Positions 20,599 to 32,172 of a stretch of 64,000 bases of DNA are shown piece after piece. The translations under genes and the position numbers were made by a program. The stretch is from positions 32,141 to 96,140 of the forward strand of contig JAGXSV010000002.1 in NCBI GenBank assembly GCA_018333605.1. Reading direction: 5' to 3'. How positions within the stretch are numbered: the first letter of the stretch is position 1; each line of letters begins with the position of its first letter. The DNA comes from Hydrogenophaga sp. (GTDB lineage Bacteria > Pseudomonadota > Gammaproteobacteria > Burkholderiales > Burkholderiaceae_C). Under the pieces are notes generated by a model that saw only the letters and a list, made by a program, of their open reading frames with translations, was not told the DNA's origin and did not search any database.

Positions 20599-22233
20599 AT
20601 GTGGACACCCCCGCCCGGGCCTTGCGCCCCACCCGACCCCGCTGCACCACCGCCCGAGGCCGGCCAGGCGGCGCCCGCCCTGCCCGCGCGGTCGTTTGAC
20701 GCCTTGCTGCACCGGCAGGCGTTGGGCCGGCCCGAGGCCCTGGCGCTGAGCTGGCGCGACCCGGCTGGGCCGGTGGCCGATGGGCCCTGGGCCCGGCTCA
20801 CCTACGCGGACCTGGCCCAGCGTGTGGACACCCTCGCGCTACAACTGGCCCCGCACCTGCACCGGGGCGACCGTGTGGCCTGGCTCGGCCTGAACCACCC
20901 GGCGCAGCTGGCGCTGTTGTTGGCCCTGGCGCGGCTGGGCGCGGTGCTGGTGCCGCTGAACCACCGCCTGTCGCCCACCGAGTGGTGCGCCGTGCTGAAC
21001 GACTGCACGCCCACCCTGCTGGTGCACGACGACACGCTGGTGAATGCCGCGCACGATCTGGCACCACGGCTTGACTGGCGCTTGAAGCTGTGGCCCGTGC
21101 AATCGCTGGGGGTTGAGTGGGGCCACAAGCCAGCGGCCATCCACCCCACGCAAGGCCCGCAGCCTGAACCGCAAGCGCTCAACACCCCGCTGCTGCTGGT
21201 CTACACATCGGGCACCACCGGGCAGCCCAAAGGCGCTGTGCACACCCAGGGCAATCTGCTGGCCAACATGGCCATTGCTGCGCAGGTGCAGGGCATGACC
21301 GCCGCCGACACGGTGCTGACCGTGCTGCCGCTGTTCCATGTGGGCGGGCTGGGCATCCAGACGCTGCCCGCGCTCTCGGTGGGCGCGCAGGTCTTGCTGT
21401 TTTCGCGCTTCGATGCGGCCGCCACGCTGGCCTGCATCCAGCACGAGCGCCCCACGCTCACGCTGCAGGTGCCCGCCACCCTGCAGGCGCTCAGCGGCCA
21501 CCCGCAGTGGGCGGCCACCGACATTTCAAGCCTGCGCGCGGTGTGGGCCGGCTCCAGCCTGTTGCCGCCCGAGCCGTTGCGGGCGTTCATGGCGCGGGGC
21601 GTGCCGGTGTGCAATGTGTACGGCAGCACCGAAACCGGGCCGTTTTCCATTGCCCTGCCGCCCACACACGCCAGCAGCCATGTGGGCTCGTGCGGCTGGC
21701 CGGCGCCAGGCGTGTGTGTGGTGCTGCGCGATGCCCAGGGCCTGCCGGTGGCGCCCGGCGCCGTGGGCGAGCTGTGGGTGCGCGCGCCCAACGTGGTGCA
21801 GCACTATTGGCCCGACCGCGCCGCGCTGGACAACGCCGGTTTCTTCCACACCGGCGACCTGGCGCAACAGGCGGTTGACGGCAGCTTCACCGTGGTGGGC
21901 CGGGCCAAGGACATGATCATCTCGGGCGGCGAAAACATTTACCCGGCCGAGATTGAAAACCTGCTGGCGCAACACCCGGGCGTGGCCGAATGCGCGGTGG
22001 TGGGCCAGGCCGACGCCCGGTGGGGCGAGGTGGCGGTGGCCGTGGTGGTGCTGCGTGACGGCACACCGCCCGGCGCCAACTGGGCGCAACCCCTGCAGCA
22101 GTTTCTGGACGGGCGGCTGGCGCGCTACAAATGGCCACGCCGCTGGTTGCGGGTGGACGCCCTGCCCAAGACCGCGCTGGGCAAGGTGCAAAAGGCGGCG
22201 CTTCAGAAAGTGTTGGCCGAGTCGGCAGGCTGA
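20599..22233 (+). CDS. AMP-dependent acyl-CoA synthetase/ligase
   Basis: LLLVYTSGTTGQPKGAVHTQGNL, GFFHTGDLAQQAVDGSFTVVGRAKDMIISGGENIYPAEIE. Confidence 0.93.
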   Translation: MWTPPPGPCAPPDPAAPPPEAGQAAPALPARSFDALLHRQALGRPEALALSWRDPAGPVADGPWARLTYADLAQRVDTLALQLAPHLHRGDRVAWLGLNHPAQLALLLALARLGAVLVPLNHRLSPTEWCAVLNDCTPTLLVHDDTLVNAAHDLAPRLDWRLKLWPVQSLGVEWGHKPAAIHPTQGPQPEPQALNTPLLLVYTSGTTGQPKGAVHTQGNLLANMAIAAQVQGMTAADTVLTVLPLFHVGGLGIQTLPALSVGAQVLLFSRFDAAATLACIQHERPTLTLQVPATLQALSGHPQWAATDISSLRAVWAGSSLLPPEPLRAFMARGVPVCNVYGSTETGPFSIALPPTHASSHVGSCGWPAPGVCVVLRDAQGLPVAPGAVGELWVRAPNVVQHYWPDRAALDNAGFFHTGDLAQQAVDGSFTVVGRAKDMIISGGENIYPAEIENLLAQHPGVAECAVVGQADARWGEVAVAVVVLRDGTPPGANWAQPLQQFLDGRLARYKWPRRWLRVDALPKTALGKVQKAALQKVLAESAG

Positions 22234-23645
22234 GGCTGCGCCACGGTGGTGGGCTGCAAGCGCGTGGCCAGCCACACCAGCAGCAGCACCGGCACCCCGA
22301 GGAACGCGGTGGCGGTGAAGAAGGTGGCGTAGTCGTAGGCGTCCACAAACGCGCCCGAATAGCCGGCCAGCCACTTGGGCGCCAGCAGCATCATGGAGCT
22401 GAACAACGCGTACTGCGTGGCCGAATACGTCACGTTGGTCAGGCTCGACAGGTAGGCAATGAAGGCGGCCGAGGCCACGCCGGCGCTGAGGTTGTCGGCC
22501 GAGATCACGGCAATCAGCGCGGTTACGTCGTGGCCGTGCCCGGCCAGCCAGGCAAACAGCAGGTTGCTTGCGGCGGACAGCACGGCACCCAGCATCAGCA
22601 CCCGCATGACGCCAAACTTGACCGACAGCGCGCCGCCAATGAAGGCACCCACCAGCGTCATGATGATGCCGTAGACCTTGGTCACCGCGGCCACCTCGTC
22701 CTTGGTGTAGCCCATGTCCACATAAAACGGGTTGGCCATGATGCCCATCACCACGTCGCTGATGCGGTAGACGCCGATCAGCGCCAGGATCAGCAGCGCC
22801 TGCTTGCCATAGCGCGTCAAAAAGTCGGCAAACGGCTCCACCAGTGCGCTGCGCAACCACTCGGCCGCGTTTTTTGACGGCGCCAGCGCCACACGCACCG
22901 GCTCGCGGGTGAACAGCACGGTGAGCACGCCCACCAGCATGCTGGCCGCCATGACGAGGTAAGCCGAGGTCCAGGCCGCCTGCTGGTACAGCACACCCGG
23001 CCCGGCAGCCCCGGCGGCGGCCGCAGCAGGCACCACCTCGGCACGGGCCGCCAGCCACAACACGCCCGCGCCGGCCCAGATCATGGCCAGGCGATAACCG
23101 GTCTGGTAGGTGGCGGCCAGCGCACCCTGATGGCGCGCGTCGGCCGATTCGATGCGAAAGGCGTCCAGCGCAATGTCTTGCGTGGCCGAAGCGAAGGCCA
23201 CGGCCAGCGCACACCACACCACCAGCGTGAGCTGGCTGCGCGGGTCGGCCAGCGCCATGCCCACCAGCGCCGCCATGATGGCCAGCTGCGACAACAGCAG
23301 CCAGCTGCGCCGCCGGCCCATCCAGCGGGTGAGCAGCGGAATGGGCATGCGGTCCACCAGCGGCGCCCAGCACCACTTGAAGCCATAGGCCAGCCCCACC
23401 CAGCTCAGGTAGCCAATGGTGGTGCGGTCCAGCCCGGCTTCGCGCAGCCGAAAGCTCAGCGTGCCCAGCACCAGCAGCAGCGGCAAACCCGCTGAAAAGC
23501 CCAGCGCAAACATGCGCAGGCTCGCGGGCTCCAGGTACACGCGAAGGGTTTCACCCCAGGTGGGTTTCAGCTCGGCAGCAGGAGCGGTGGTTTCGGTCGC
23601 CGCGGGGGACGCCGTGGGCAAGGCAGAAGACGGAGGCAGCGGCAT
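22203..23645 (-). CDS. AmpG-like MFS transporter (muropeptide permease family)
   Basis: FALGFSAGLPLLLVLGTLSFRLREAGLDRTTIGYLSWVGLAYGFKWCWAPLVDR; track start 23702, internal ATG 23645 likely. Confidence 0.88.
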   Translation of the reverse strand: MPLPPSSALPTASPAATETTAPAAELKPTWGETLRVYLEPASLRMFALGFSAGLPLLLVLGTLSFRLREAGLDRTTIGYLSWVGLAYGFKWCWAPLVDRMPIPLLTRWMGRRRSWLLLSQLAIMAALVGMALADPRSQLTLVVWCALAVAFASATQDIALDAFRIESADARHQGALAATYQTGYRLAMIWAGAGVLWLAARAEVVPAAAAAGAAGPGVLYQQAAWTSAYLVMAASMLVGVLTVLFTREPVRVALAPSKNAAEWLRSALVEPFADFLTRYGKQALLILALIGVYRISDVVMGIMANPFYVDMGYTKDEVAAVTKVYGIIMTLVGAFIGGALSVKFGVMRVLMLGAVLSAASNLLFAWLAGHGHDVTALIAVISADNLSAGVASAAFIAYLSSLTNVTYSATQYALFSSMMLLAPKWLAGYSGAFVDAYDYATFFTATAFLGVPVLLLVWLATRLQPTTVAQPQPADSANTF

Positions 23646-23677
23646 CGGGTGGGGCAGATGGACAGTGGCGGGCACAA

Positions 23678-24592
23678 ATGCGCCGCTTTGACTATTATTC
23701 ACCGATGTGCTTCATCTGCGACCTCCAATCGGCCTCGTCCGCCACCGTCTCCACCTCCACGACCACGGCACGTGAGGAACCGGTGTGGTCGGCCCGACGC
23801 GCTTTTGTGCTGGCGGGTGCGGCCGCAGCCACTGCCGCTGCGCTGCCGGCCGCAGCGCAGGTGGATGTGGGCAGGTCTTCTGCGCTGCGCAAGCTGGTGC
23901 CCGCCGACGAGCTGGAAAGCGCCGCGCGGCAGCAATACGCGCAGATGATGAGCGAGGCCAGCGGGAGGCAGGCCCTGCTGCCGGCCAGCCACCCTCAGGT
24001 GCAGCGCCTGCGCGGCATTGCGCGGCGCATCATTCCGCACGCCCCGCCCTGGAACGCACGCGCCACGCAGTGGCAGTGGGAAGTGAATCTGATTGAGAGC
24101 CCGCAGGTGAACGCGTTTTGCATGCCCGGCGGCAAGATTGCGTTTTACACCGGCATTCTGGACAAGCTGAAACTGAACGACGACGAGGCCGCCATGATCA
24201 TGGGCCACGAAATGGCCCACGCGCTGCGCGAGCACGCCCGCGCACGGGTGGCCAAGAGCAGCGCCACCAACATCGGCCTGCGCCTGGGCGCGCAGTTGCT
24301 GGGCCTGGGTGAGCTGGGCAATATGGCCGCGGGCCTGGGCACGCAGCTGCTCACGCTGAGGTTCAGCCGCGAAGACGAGTCCGAGGCCGACCTGGTGGGC
24401 CTGGAGCTGGCCGCCCGCGCCGCCTTCAAACCGCAGGCCAGCGTGAGCCTGTGGCAAAAAATGACCGCCACGACCGGGGGCGCTGGAGCGGGCTTTTTGT
24501 CCACCCACCCCAGCGGACCCAACCGCATTCGGGACCTGCAGGCCAATGTGCCGAAGGTGCAGGGACTCTTTGAGCAGGCGCGGCGCGGCTAG
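23678..24592 (+). CDS. M48 family metallopeptidase with N-terminal (Tat-like) signal
   Basis: MIMGHEMAHALREHARAR (HExxH), SARRAFVLAGAAAATAAALPAAAQ. Confidence 0.9.
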   Translation: MRRFDYYSPMCFICDLQSASSATVSTSTTTAREEPVWSARRAFVLAGAAAATAAALPAAAQVDVGRSSALRKLVPADELESAARQQYAQMMSEASGRQALLPASHPQVQRLRGIARRIIPHAPPWNARATQWQWEVNLIESPQVNAFCMPGGKIAFYTGILDKLKLNDDEAAMIMGHEMAHALREHARARVAKSSATNIGLRLGAQLLGLGELGNMAAGLGTQLLTLRFSREDESEADLVGLELAARAAFKPQASVSLWQKMTATTGGAGAGFLSTHPSGPNRIRDLQANVPKVQGLFEQARRG

Positions 24593-24647
24593 CAAACACC
24601 GCCGCAAGCGCCCGGTACGCGTGTGGGACCCTGTGCGCGCTTGAAGG

Positions 24648-25286
24648 TCAGCCCCGCCCCACATACGGGTTGAAGCGGCGCTCTTCGCCAAAGGTGCTCT
24701 CCGGCCCGTGCCCGGGAATGAACACGGTGTCGTCGCCCATGGGCCAGAGGCGTTCCTGGATGCTGCTGATCAGCTGGGCGTGGTTGCCTTGGGGGAAATC
24801 GGTACGGCCGATGCTGCCGGCAAACAGCACGTCGCCCACAAACGCACGCTGCGCTTCGGGGCTGTGAAACACCACATGGCCGGGCGTGTGGCCCGGGCAG
24901 TGGCGCACGTTGAGCGTGCAGCGCCCGATCTGCACGGTGTCGCCGTCGGCCAGCCAGCGCGTGGGCGTGAAGTGGCCCGCCGGCGGAAAGCCGAACATCT
25001 GGCTCTGCTGGGGCAGGCCGTCGATCCAGAACTGGTCGCCGGGGTGCGGACCAATGATGGGCAGGTTCAGGCGTGTGGCCAGTTCGGCGGTGCCGCCCGC
25101 GTGGTCAATGTGGGCGTGGGTGAGCCAGATGGCTTTGAGGTGAACACCCAGACGCTGCACCTCGGCCAGCAGCCGGTCCAGGTCGCCACCGGGGTCGATG
25201 ATGGCCGCGTCCAGCGTGTCACCGCACCAGACGATGGAGCAGTTTTGGGCAAAGGCAGTGACGGGAACGGTGAGGTAGTGCAGCAT
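24648..25286 (-). CDS. MBL-fold metallo-hydrolase (glyoxalase II-like)
   Basis: LTHAHIDHAGGTAEL, HCPGHTPGHVVF, FVGDVLFAGSIGRTDFP. Confidence 0.93.
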   Translation of the reverse strand: MLHYLTVPVTAFAQNCSIVWCGDTLDAAIIDPGGDLDRLLAEVQRLGVHLKAIWLTHAHIDHAGGTAELATRLNLPIIGPHPGDQFWIDGLPQQSQMFGFPPAGHFTPTRWLADGDTVQIGRCTLNVRHCPGHTPGHVVFHSPEAQRAFVGDVLFAGSIGRTDFPQGNHAQLISSIQERLWPMGDDTVFIPGHGPESTFGEERRFNPYVGRG

Positions 25287-25294
25287 GGGTGTGC

Positions 25295-26098
25295 CTAAAG
25301 GGAGAAGTCGTATTCAATCGTGATGGGCGCGTGGTCCGAAAACTTCTCGGCCTTGTAAATGGCCTCGGTGCGCGCCTGCGCCGCCAGGGCGGGCGTGGCC
25401 AGGTGGTAATCCAGGCGCCAGCCCACGTTCTTGGCGTAGGCCTGGCCGCGGTTGCTCCACCATGTGTAGCAGGCCTCGGTGGTGTCGGGCTGCAGGCGCC
25501 GGTACACATCGACCAGGCCGCCGTCGCTGAGCAGCTGCGTCATCCAGGCGCGTTCTTCGGGCAGGAAGCCGCTGTTTTTCTGGTTGCTGCGCCAGTTCTT
25601 CAGGTCGGCCTGCTGGTGGGCGATGTTGATGTCACCACACAAGACAAACTCACGCTCGCCCTTGAGGGCCGTCAGGTGCGGGTACATGAGGGCGAGAAAG
25701 CGGTACTTGGCGTCCTGGCGCTCGGGGCCCGACGAACCGCTGGGAAAGTAGGCACTGATCAGCGAGAGCTTGCGCCCAGGGGTGTCGAAACGCAGTTCGA
25801 CGTAGCGGCCCTCGGCGTCGAATTCTCCGCCGTCAAAGCCCAGCACCACGTCGCTGGGCTCGTGGCGGCTGTACACCCCCACGCCGGCATAGCCTTTTTT
25901 TTCGGCGAAATGAAAGTGCCCCTTCAACCCCGCCACGGCTTCAAAGCGCCCCTGCACGTCCGCGGCCTGGGCTTTGACTTCCTGCACACAAATACAATCG
26001 GGCTGGTGCCCGGCGAGCCAAGCCTCCAGTCCTTTGGTGCTGGCAGAGCGGATGCCGTTGAGGTTGAGGCTGGTCAGTTTGAACAAGGAATTTCCCAT
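25295..26098 (-). CDS. xthA: exodeoxyribonuclease III
   Basis: FKLTSLNLNGIRSASTKGLEAWL, CVQEVKAQ, GDINIAHQQADLKNWRSNQKNSGFLPEERAW; start at internal ATG (26098). Confidence 0.93.
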   Translation of the reverse strand: MGNSLFKLTSLNLNGIRSASTKGLEAWLAGHQPDCICVQEVKAQAADVQGRFEAVAGLKGHFHFAEKKGYAGVGVYSRHEPSDVVLGFDGGEFDAEGRYVELRFDTPGRKLSLISAYFPSGSSGPERQDAKYRFLALMYPHLTALKGEREFVLCGDINIAHQQADLKNWRSNQKNSGFLPEERAWMTQLLSDGGLVDVYRRLQPDTTEACYTWWSNRGQAYAKNVGWRLDYHLATPALAAQARTEAIYKAEKFSDHAPITIEYDFSL

Positions 26099-26819
26099 GG
26101 TGTTGGATGCGGGCACGGCAACGGCCGGTGCTGAGGGTGGTGGCGGCGCGTTGGCGCAGGACTTTGTGCAGTTCTGCGTGGACTCGGGCGTTTTGCGCTT
26201 CGGCGAGTTCAAGACCAAGGCGGGGCGGCTTTCGCCCTACTTTTTCAATGCCGGCCTGTTCGACGATGGCGCCAAGCTGGGCCGGCTCGCGCAATTTTAT
26301 GCAAAAGCCCTGGTCGACAGCGGCATCGAATTCGACATGATTTTTGGCCCCGCCTACAAGGGTATTCCACTCGGTGCGGCGGTCGCCATTGAACTGGCGC
26401 GGCTGGGCCGCAATGTGCCGTTCGCCTACAACCGCAAGGAAGCCAAGGACCACGGCGAAGGTGGCACGCTGGTGGGGGCACCGCTCAGGGGGCGGGTGCT
26501 GATCGTGGACGACGTGATGAGCGCAGGCACCGCCGCGCGCGAATCGATCGCACTGATCAAGGCGGCTGGCGCCACCCCGCACGCGGTCGCGATTGCGCTG
26601 GATCGCCAGGAAAAGGCCACCGAAACCGGCCCGAACGGCCAGTTGCGTGACGTGGACCACAGCGCGGTGCAATACGTCCAGCACCAGCTCGGCTTGCAGG
26701 TGTGCGCCATTGCGAGGCTGTCCGATTTGTTGCAATATCTGAACAGTCACACCCGTGGGGAGCTGGGCGCTCATGTGGAGCGCGTACTGGCCTACCGTCA
26801 GCGCTATGGTGTGGCCTGA
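26097..26819 (+). CDS. pyrE: orotate phosphoribosyltransferase
   Basis: FGEFKTKAGRLSPYFFNAGLFDDG, MIFGPAYKGIPL, RVLIVDDVMSAGTAARES; start at ATG 26097. Confidence 0.95.
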   Translation: MVLDAGTATAGAEGGGGALAQDFVQFCVDSGVLRFGEFKTKAGRLSPYFFNAGLFDDGAKLGRLAQFYAKALVDSGIEFDMIFGPAYKGIPLGAAVAIELARLGRNVPFAYNRKEAKDHGEGGTLVGAPLRGRVLIVDDVMSAGTAARESIALIKAAGATPHAVAIALDRQEKATETGPNGQLRDVDHSAVQYVQHQLGLQVCAIARLSDLLQYLNSHTRGELGAHVERVLAYRQRYGVA

Positions 26820-26828
26820 GGGATCCTG

Positions 26829-27518
26829 GTGCCACGAAATTGTTTGTTCCTGTTGCGCAGCCTGCCGTGCCTGCTGGGCATGGCCTTGCTGACGCTGGCC
26901 TGGACGGCGGTCGCGTCGGCGCAAACCAATGCCCAAGCGATCTACACCTGTGTGGACAGCCAGGGAAGGCGCCTCACCTCGGACCGCCCCATCCCCGAGT
27001 GCCTCGACCGCGAGCAAAGCCAGCTGGGCAAAACCGGCGTGGTTCGTCGCGTGCTGCCACCGAGCTACACCGCCGATGAGCGCGCCCGGATGGAGGCCCA
27101 GCGCAAGCTGAAAGAAGAGCAGCAAGCCCGGCAGGCCGAGGAAAAACGCCGCAACCGGGCGCTGCTGATCCGTTACCCGACGCTGGCCTCACACGATAAA
27201 GAGCGTGCCGAGGCACTGAGCCTGATCGACGAGGTGATGGGTGCTGTGAAAAAGCGCGAACGCACACTGCAGCAGCAGCGCAAAGCCATTGACAGCGAGA
27301 TGGAGTTTTACCAGCGCGACCCGGAGCGTGCTCCGGTTGAGCTCCGGCGCAAACTGGAAGACAACCAGCAGCAGATGCTGCTGCAAAAGCGGATCCTGGA
27401 TGAACGGGTTCAGGAGAAGCAGCGCATCAACGCGCGCTTCGACGACGAACTGGCCAAACTGCGCCAGCTCTGGCGTGGCAGCACGGGCGCAGGCACCGGT
27501 ACCGCGCGGTCGAACTGA
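26829..27518 (+). CDS. DUF4124-domain exported protein with coiled-coil region
   Basis: Signal peptide; AIYTCVDSQGRRLTSDRPIPEC. Confidence 0.8.
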   Translation: MPRNCLFLLRSLPCLLGMALLTLAWTAVASAQTNAQAIYTCVDSQGRRLTSDRPIPECLDREQSQLGKTGVVRRVLPPSYTADERARMEAQRKLKEEQQARQAEEKRRNRALLIRYPTLASHDKERAEALSLIDEVMGAVKKRERTLQQQRKAIDSEMEFYQRDPERAPVELRRKLEDNQQQMLLQKRILDERVQEKQRINARFDDELAKLRQLWRGSTGAGTGTARSN

Positions 27519-27564
27519 GGAAGAACCTCCGGGGACTTGCTGAGCGCAGGCCCCTGGCCCGCCT

Positions 27565-29019
27565 CTACTGCAGCTTCTGCCGCAGCACGTCGTTGACCTG
27601 CTGCGGATTCGCCTTGCCTTTGCTGGCTTTCATGACCAGGCCCACCAGTGCGTTGAAAGCCTTGTCCTTGCCGGCGCGGAACTGCTCCACCATCGGCGCG
27701 TTGGCGGCCATCACCTCGCCAATGATTTTTTCCAGTGCGCCGCTGTCGTTCATCTGCTTGAGGCCTTTGGCTTCGATGACAACATCCACGTCGGTGGCCT
27801 CACCGCTCCAGAGCGATTCAAACACCTGCTTGGCCGCGTTGTTGGACACTGTGCCGTCGGCAATGCGGCCCATCAGCGCCGCCAGTTGCGCGGCGCTCAC
27901 GGGCACACCGGACATGTCACGCTCTTCGGCGTTGAGCCGGCGCGACACCTCACCCATGATCCAGTTGCTCACCAGCTTCGCCTGACCACAGGCCTGTGCT
28001 GCGGTCTCGAAGTAAGCGGCCATGGCCGGGCTTTGCGTGAGCGTGGTGGCGTCGTATTCGGGCAAGCCGTAGGTCTGCACCAGGCGCTCGGCCATCTGGC
28101 GCGGCAACTCGGGCATCTCGCCTTTCACAAGCTCCACCCAGTCGCGGCCAATCACCAGCGGCGGCAGGTCGGGGTCGGGGAAGTAGCGGTAGTCGGCCGC
28201 GTCTTCCTTGGTGCGCATGGCGCGGGTTTCGCCGGTGTCGGGGTCAAACAGCACGGTGGCCTGCTGGATGGCATGGCCGTCTTCGATCTGCTCGATCTGC
28301 CAGCGCACCTCGTAATCGATGGCTTGCTGCATGAACTTGAACGAGTTCAGGTTCTTGATTTCGCGCCGCGTGCCCAGCTCGCCACCGGGCTTGCGCACCG
28401 ACACATTGGCGTCACAACGGAAGCTGCCTTCCTGCATGTTGCCGTCGCACACGCCGATCCAGGTCACGATCTTGTGCAGCTCTTTCGCGTAGGCCACGGC
28501 CTCGGCGCTGGAGCGCATGTCGGGCTCGGTCACGATCTCCAGCAGCGGCGTACCGGCGCGGTTCAGGTCGATGCCGCTCATGCCGTGGAAGGCTTCGTGC
28601 AGGCTCTTGCCCGCGTCTTCTTCCAGGTGCGCGCGCACCAAGCGCACGGTTTTCTTTTCATCGCCGAGGAAAAAGGACACCTCGCCGCCCTGCACCACCG
28701 GAATCTCGAACTGGCTGATCTGGTAGCCCTTGGGCAGGTCGGGGTAAAAGTAGTTCTTGCGCGCAAACACGCTTTGCTCGGCAATGTGCGAGCCCAGCGC
28801 CAGGCCGAGGCGAATGGCTTTTTCCACCGCGCCGCGGTTCATCACCGGCAGCGTGCCGGGAAGGGCCAGGTCCACCGCGCAGGCTTGCGTGTTGGGCTCG
28901 GCGCCAAAGGCTGTGGGCGCACGGCTGAAAATTTTGGACTGGGTGGAGAGCTGGGCGTGGGTTTCGAAGCCAATGACAACTTCGTAACCCTGCACCAGGA
29001 GGGATTTGCTGGAATTCAT
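27565..29019 (-). CDS. gatB: Asp-tRNA(Asn)/Glu-tRNA(Gln) amidotransferase subunit B
   Basis: [50 protein letters not shown]. Confidence 0.97.
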   Translation of the reverse strand: MNSSKSLLVQGYEVVIGFETHAQLSTQSKIFSRAPTAFGAEPNTQACAVDLALPGTLPVMNRGAVEKAIRLGLALGSHIAEQSVFARKNYFYPDLPKGYQISQFEIPVVQGGEVSFFLGDEKKTVRLVRAHLEEDAGKSLHEAFHGMSGIDLNRAGTPLLEIVTEPDMRSSAEAVAYAKELHKIVTWIGVCDGNMQEGSFRCDANVSVRKPGGELGTRREIKNLNSFKFMQQAIDYEVRWQIEQIEDGHAIQQATVLFDPDTGETRAMRTKEDAADYRYFPDPDLPPLVIGRDWVELVKGEMPELPRQMAERLVQTYGLPEYDATTLTQSPAMAAYFETAAQACGQAKLVSNWIMGEVSRRLNAEERDMSGVPVSAAQLAALMGRIADGTVSNNAAKQVFESLWSGEATDVDVVIEAKGLKQMNDSGALEKIIGEVMAANAPMVEQFRAGKDKAFNALVGLVMKASKGKANPQQVNDVLRQKLQ

Positions 29020-29021
29020 GG

Positions 29022-30512
29022 TCAGAAGCCTTGCGGTGCGCGGGTATGCCAGTCGGTGGCTTGCTGGAAGGCGTGCGCGGTGTGCAGCAGCTCGCCTTCC
29101 TTGAAATAGTTGCCCACCAGTTGCAGCCCCACCGGCATGTGGGCCGCGCCAAAACCGGCCGGCACGCTCATGCCGGGCAGGCCGGCGAGGCTGGTGGACA
29201 GGGTGTAAATGTCGGCCAGGTAGTTGGCCATCGGGTCGGCGCTTTTCTCGCCAATTTTCCACGCCACCGTGGGCGCGACCGGTCCGGCGATCACGTCGCA
29301 CTGGGTGAAGGCCTGCTGGAAGTCTTGCGCAATGAGGCGGCGGATTTTTTGCGCCTGCAGGTAGTACGCGTCGTAATAACCGTGGCTCAGCACATAGGTG
29401 CCGATCATGATGCGGCGCTGCACTTCGGGGCCAAAGCCTTCGCTGCGCGATTTCTTGTACATGTCGATCAGGTCGTCGTACTGCGCGGCACGGTGGCCGA
29501 ACTTCACGCCGTCAAAACGGCTGAGGTTGCTCGACGCTTCAGCCGGCGCAATGACGTAGTAGACCGGAATCGACAGCTCGGTGCGGGGCAGCGAAATGTC
29601 CACCAGCGTGGCGCCGAGTTTTTCGCATTCGGCCAGCGCACTGCGCACGGTGGCCAGCACGTCTGGCGCACAACCGGCACCAAAAAACTCGGTGGGCAAC
29701 CCCACGCGCAGCCCCTTGAGCGGCTGCGCGGCGGTGGCGCCGGCGCGGGGCCGGGTGAGGGCGGCGGTGTAGTCTTCGGCCGGGTGGTCCAGACTGGTGG
29801 AATCGCGGTCAATGTCGGGGCCGACCATGGCGCTCAGCAGCACGGCGCAGTCGGCAGCGCTGCGGGCCATGGGGCCGGCCTGGTCGAGGCTGGAGGCAAA
29901 CGCCACCATGCCGTAGCGCGAGCAGCGCCCGTAGGTGGGCTTGATGCCGGTGATGCCACAAAACGCGGCGGGCTGGCGGATGGAACCGCCCGTGTCGGTG
30001 CCGGTGGCGGCGGGCACCAGGCGCGCGGCCACCGCAGCGGCGGAACCACCCGACGAGCCGCCGGGCACGCGCGAGCTGTCCCAGGGGTTGTGCGCCGGGC
30101 CAAAAGCGGAGTTGTCGTTGCCCGAGCCCATGGCAAATTCGTCGCAATTGAGCTTGCCCAGCGTCACCGCACCCGCAGCGGCCAACTGGGCCACCACGGT
30201 GGCGTCAAACGGGCTCTGGTAGCCGGCCAGCATGTTGGAGCCGGCGGTGGTGGGGAAGTCGCGGGTGACGAAGATGTCTTTGTGCGCCAGCGGAACGCCC
30301 AGCAGCGGCGTGCGCTCGCCGGCGGCCAGGCGGGTATCAGCGGCCTTGGCCTGGGCCAGGGTGGCGTCGTCATTGAACGCGAGGTAGGCGCCCAAGCTGG
30401 CGTGCTGTCTGGCACGCGCCAACAGGTGCTGCGCGGCTTCCACAGCCGAAGTTTTCTTGTCTGCAATGGCTGCGACCAGTTCGGCCACGCCCAGTTCGTG
30501 GAGTGCTTTCAT
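29022..30512 (-). CDS. gatA: Asp-tRNA(Asn)/Glu-tRNA(Gln) amidotransferase subunit A
   Basis: Amidase signature [36 protein letters not shown]. Confidence 0.97.
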   Translation of the reverse strand: MKALHELGVAELVAAIADKKTSAVEAAQHLLARARQHASLGAYLAFNDDATLAQAKAADTRLAAGERTPLLGVPLAHKDIFVTRDFPTTAGSNMLAGYQSPFDATVVAQLAAAGAVTLGKLNCDEFAMGSGNDNSAFGPAHNPWDSSRVPGGSSGGSAAAVAARLVPAATGTDTGGSIRQPAAFCGITGIKPTYGRCSRYGMVAFASSLDQAGPMARSAADCAVLLSAMVGPDIDRDSTSLDHPAEDYTAALTRPRAGATAAQPLKGLRVGLPTEFFGAGCAPDVLATVRSALAECEKLGATLVDISLPRTELSIPVYYVIAPAEASSNLSRFDGVKFGHRAAQYDDLIDMYKKSRSEGFGPEVQRRIMIGTYVLSHGYYDAYYLQAQKIRRLIAQDFQQAFTQCDVIAGPVAPTVAWKIGEKSADPMANYLADIYTLSTSLAGLPGMSVPAGFGAAHMPVGLQLVGNYFKEGELLHTAHAFQQATDWHTRAPQGF

Positions 30513-30808
30513 TCGATCACCTTGGGCACAAGAAACAGGCCGCGCTCGACCGCGGGTGCGCTTTTCTGGTTGGCTTCGCGGTTGTTGGGCTCGCTGGACA
30601 CGTCGGGGCGCAGGCGCAGACTCACATGGTCGATCACGGCCGTGGGGTGGGCCAGGGGTTCCACGCCGGTGGTGTCGACGGCGTTCATTTGCTCAACGGT
30701 CTCAAAAAAACCATTGAGCTGGGTCAGCATGCGTTCGCCCTGGGCGGTGGACAGCTCCAGCCGGGCAAGGTTGGCAATGCGCCCGATGTCGGACAGGGTC
30801 AGGGACAT
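30509..30808 (-). CDS. gatC: Asp-tRNA(Asn)/Glu-tRNA(Gln) amidotransferase subunit C
   Basis: [20 protein letters not shown]; overlaps gatA start. Confidence 0.93.
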   Translation of the reverse strand: MSLTLSDIGRIANLARLELSTAQGERMLTQLNGFFETVEQMNAVDTTGVEPLAHPTAVIDHVSLRLRPDVSSEPNNREANQKSAPAVERGLFLVPKVIE

Positions 30809-30999
30809 GACAGGACTCGGTTGCTTTGTCAGACAGAAGGTACCACCCGGGGCGTGAAAAAAACGCCCCTGCAACGGGTTGTAACGTGAGGAATTTGCAC
30901 CGCAATGCGCGCAGTTATGCACATGGGATACGGTATTATCCAAGGTTTAGCGGCAATACCCGTCTTGCGGTGCTTTTTGCCCTTCAATCAAACGCGTAG

Positions 31000-32127
<1,128 letters not shown>

Positions 32128-32172
32128 GCCCGCGCCGCCCGCCGGCACGCTTCCAGACCCGATCGATTCTCC

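Noticed and set aside
29031-30857. 608-aa plus-strand ORF antisense to gatA/gatC
   Set aside because: Shadow ORF over conserved housekeeping genes.
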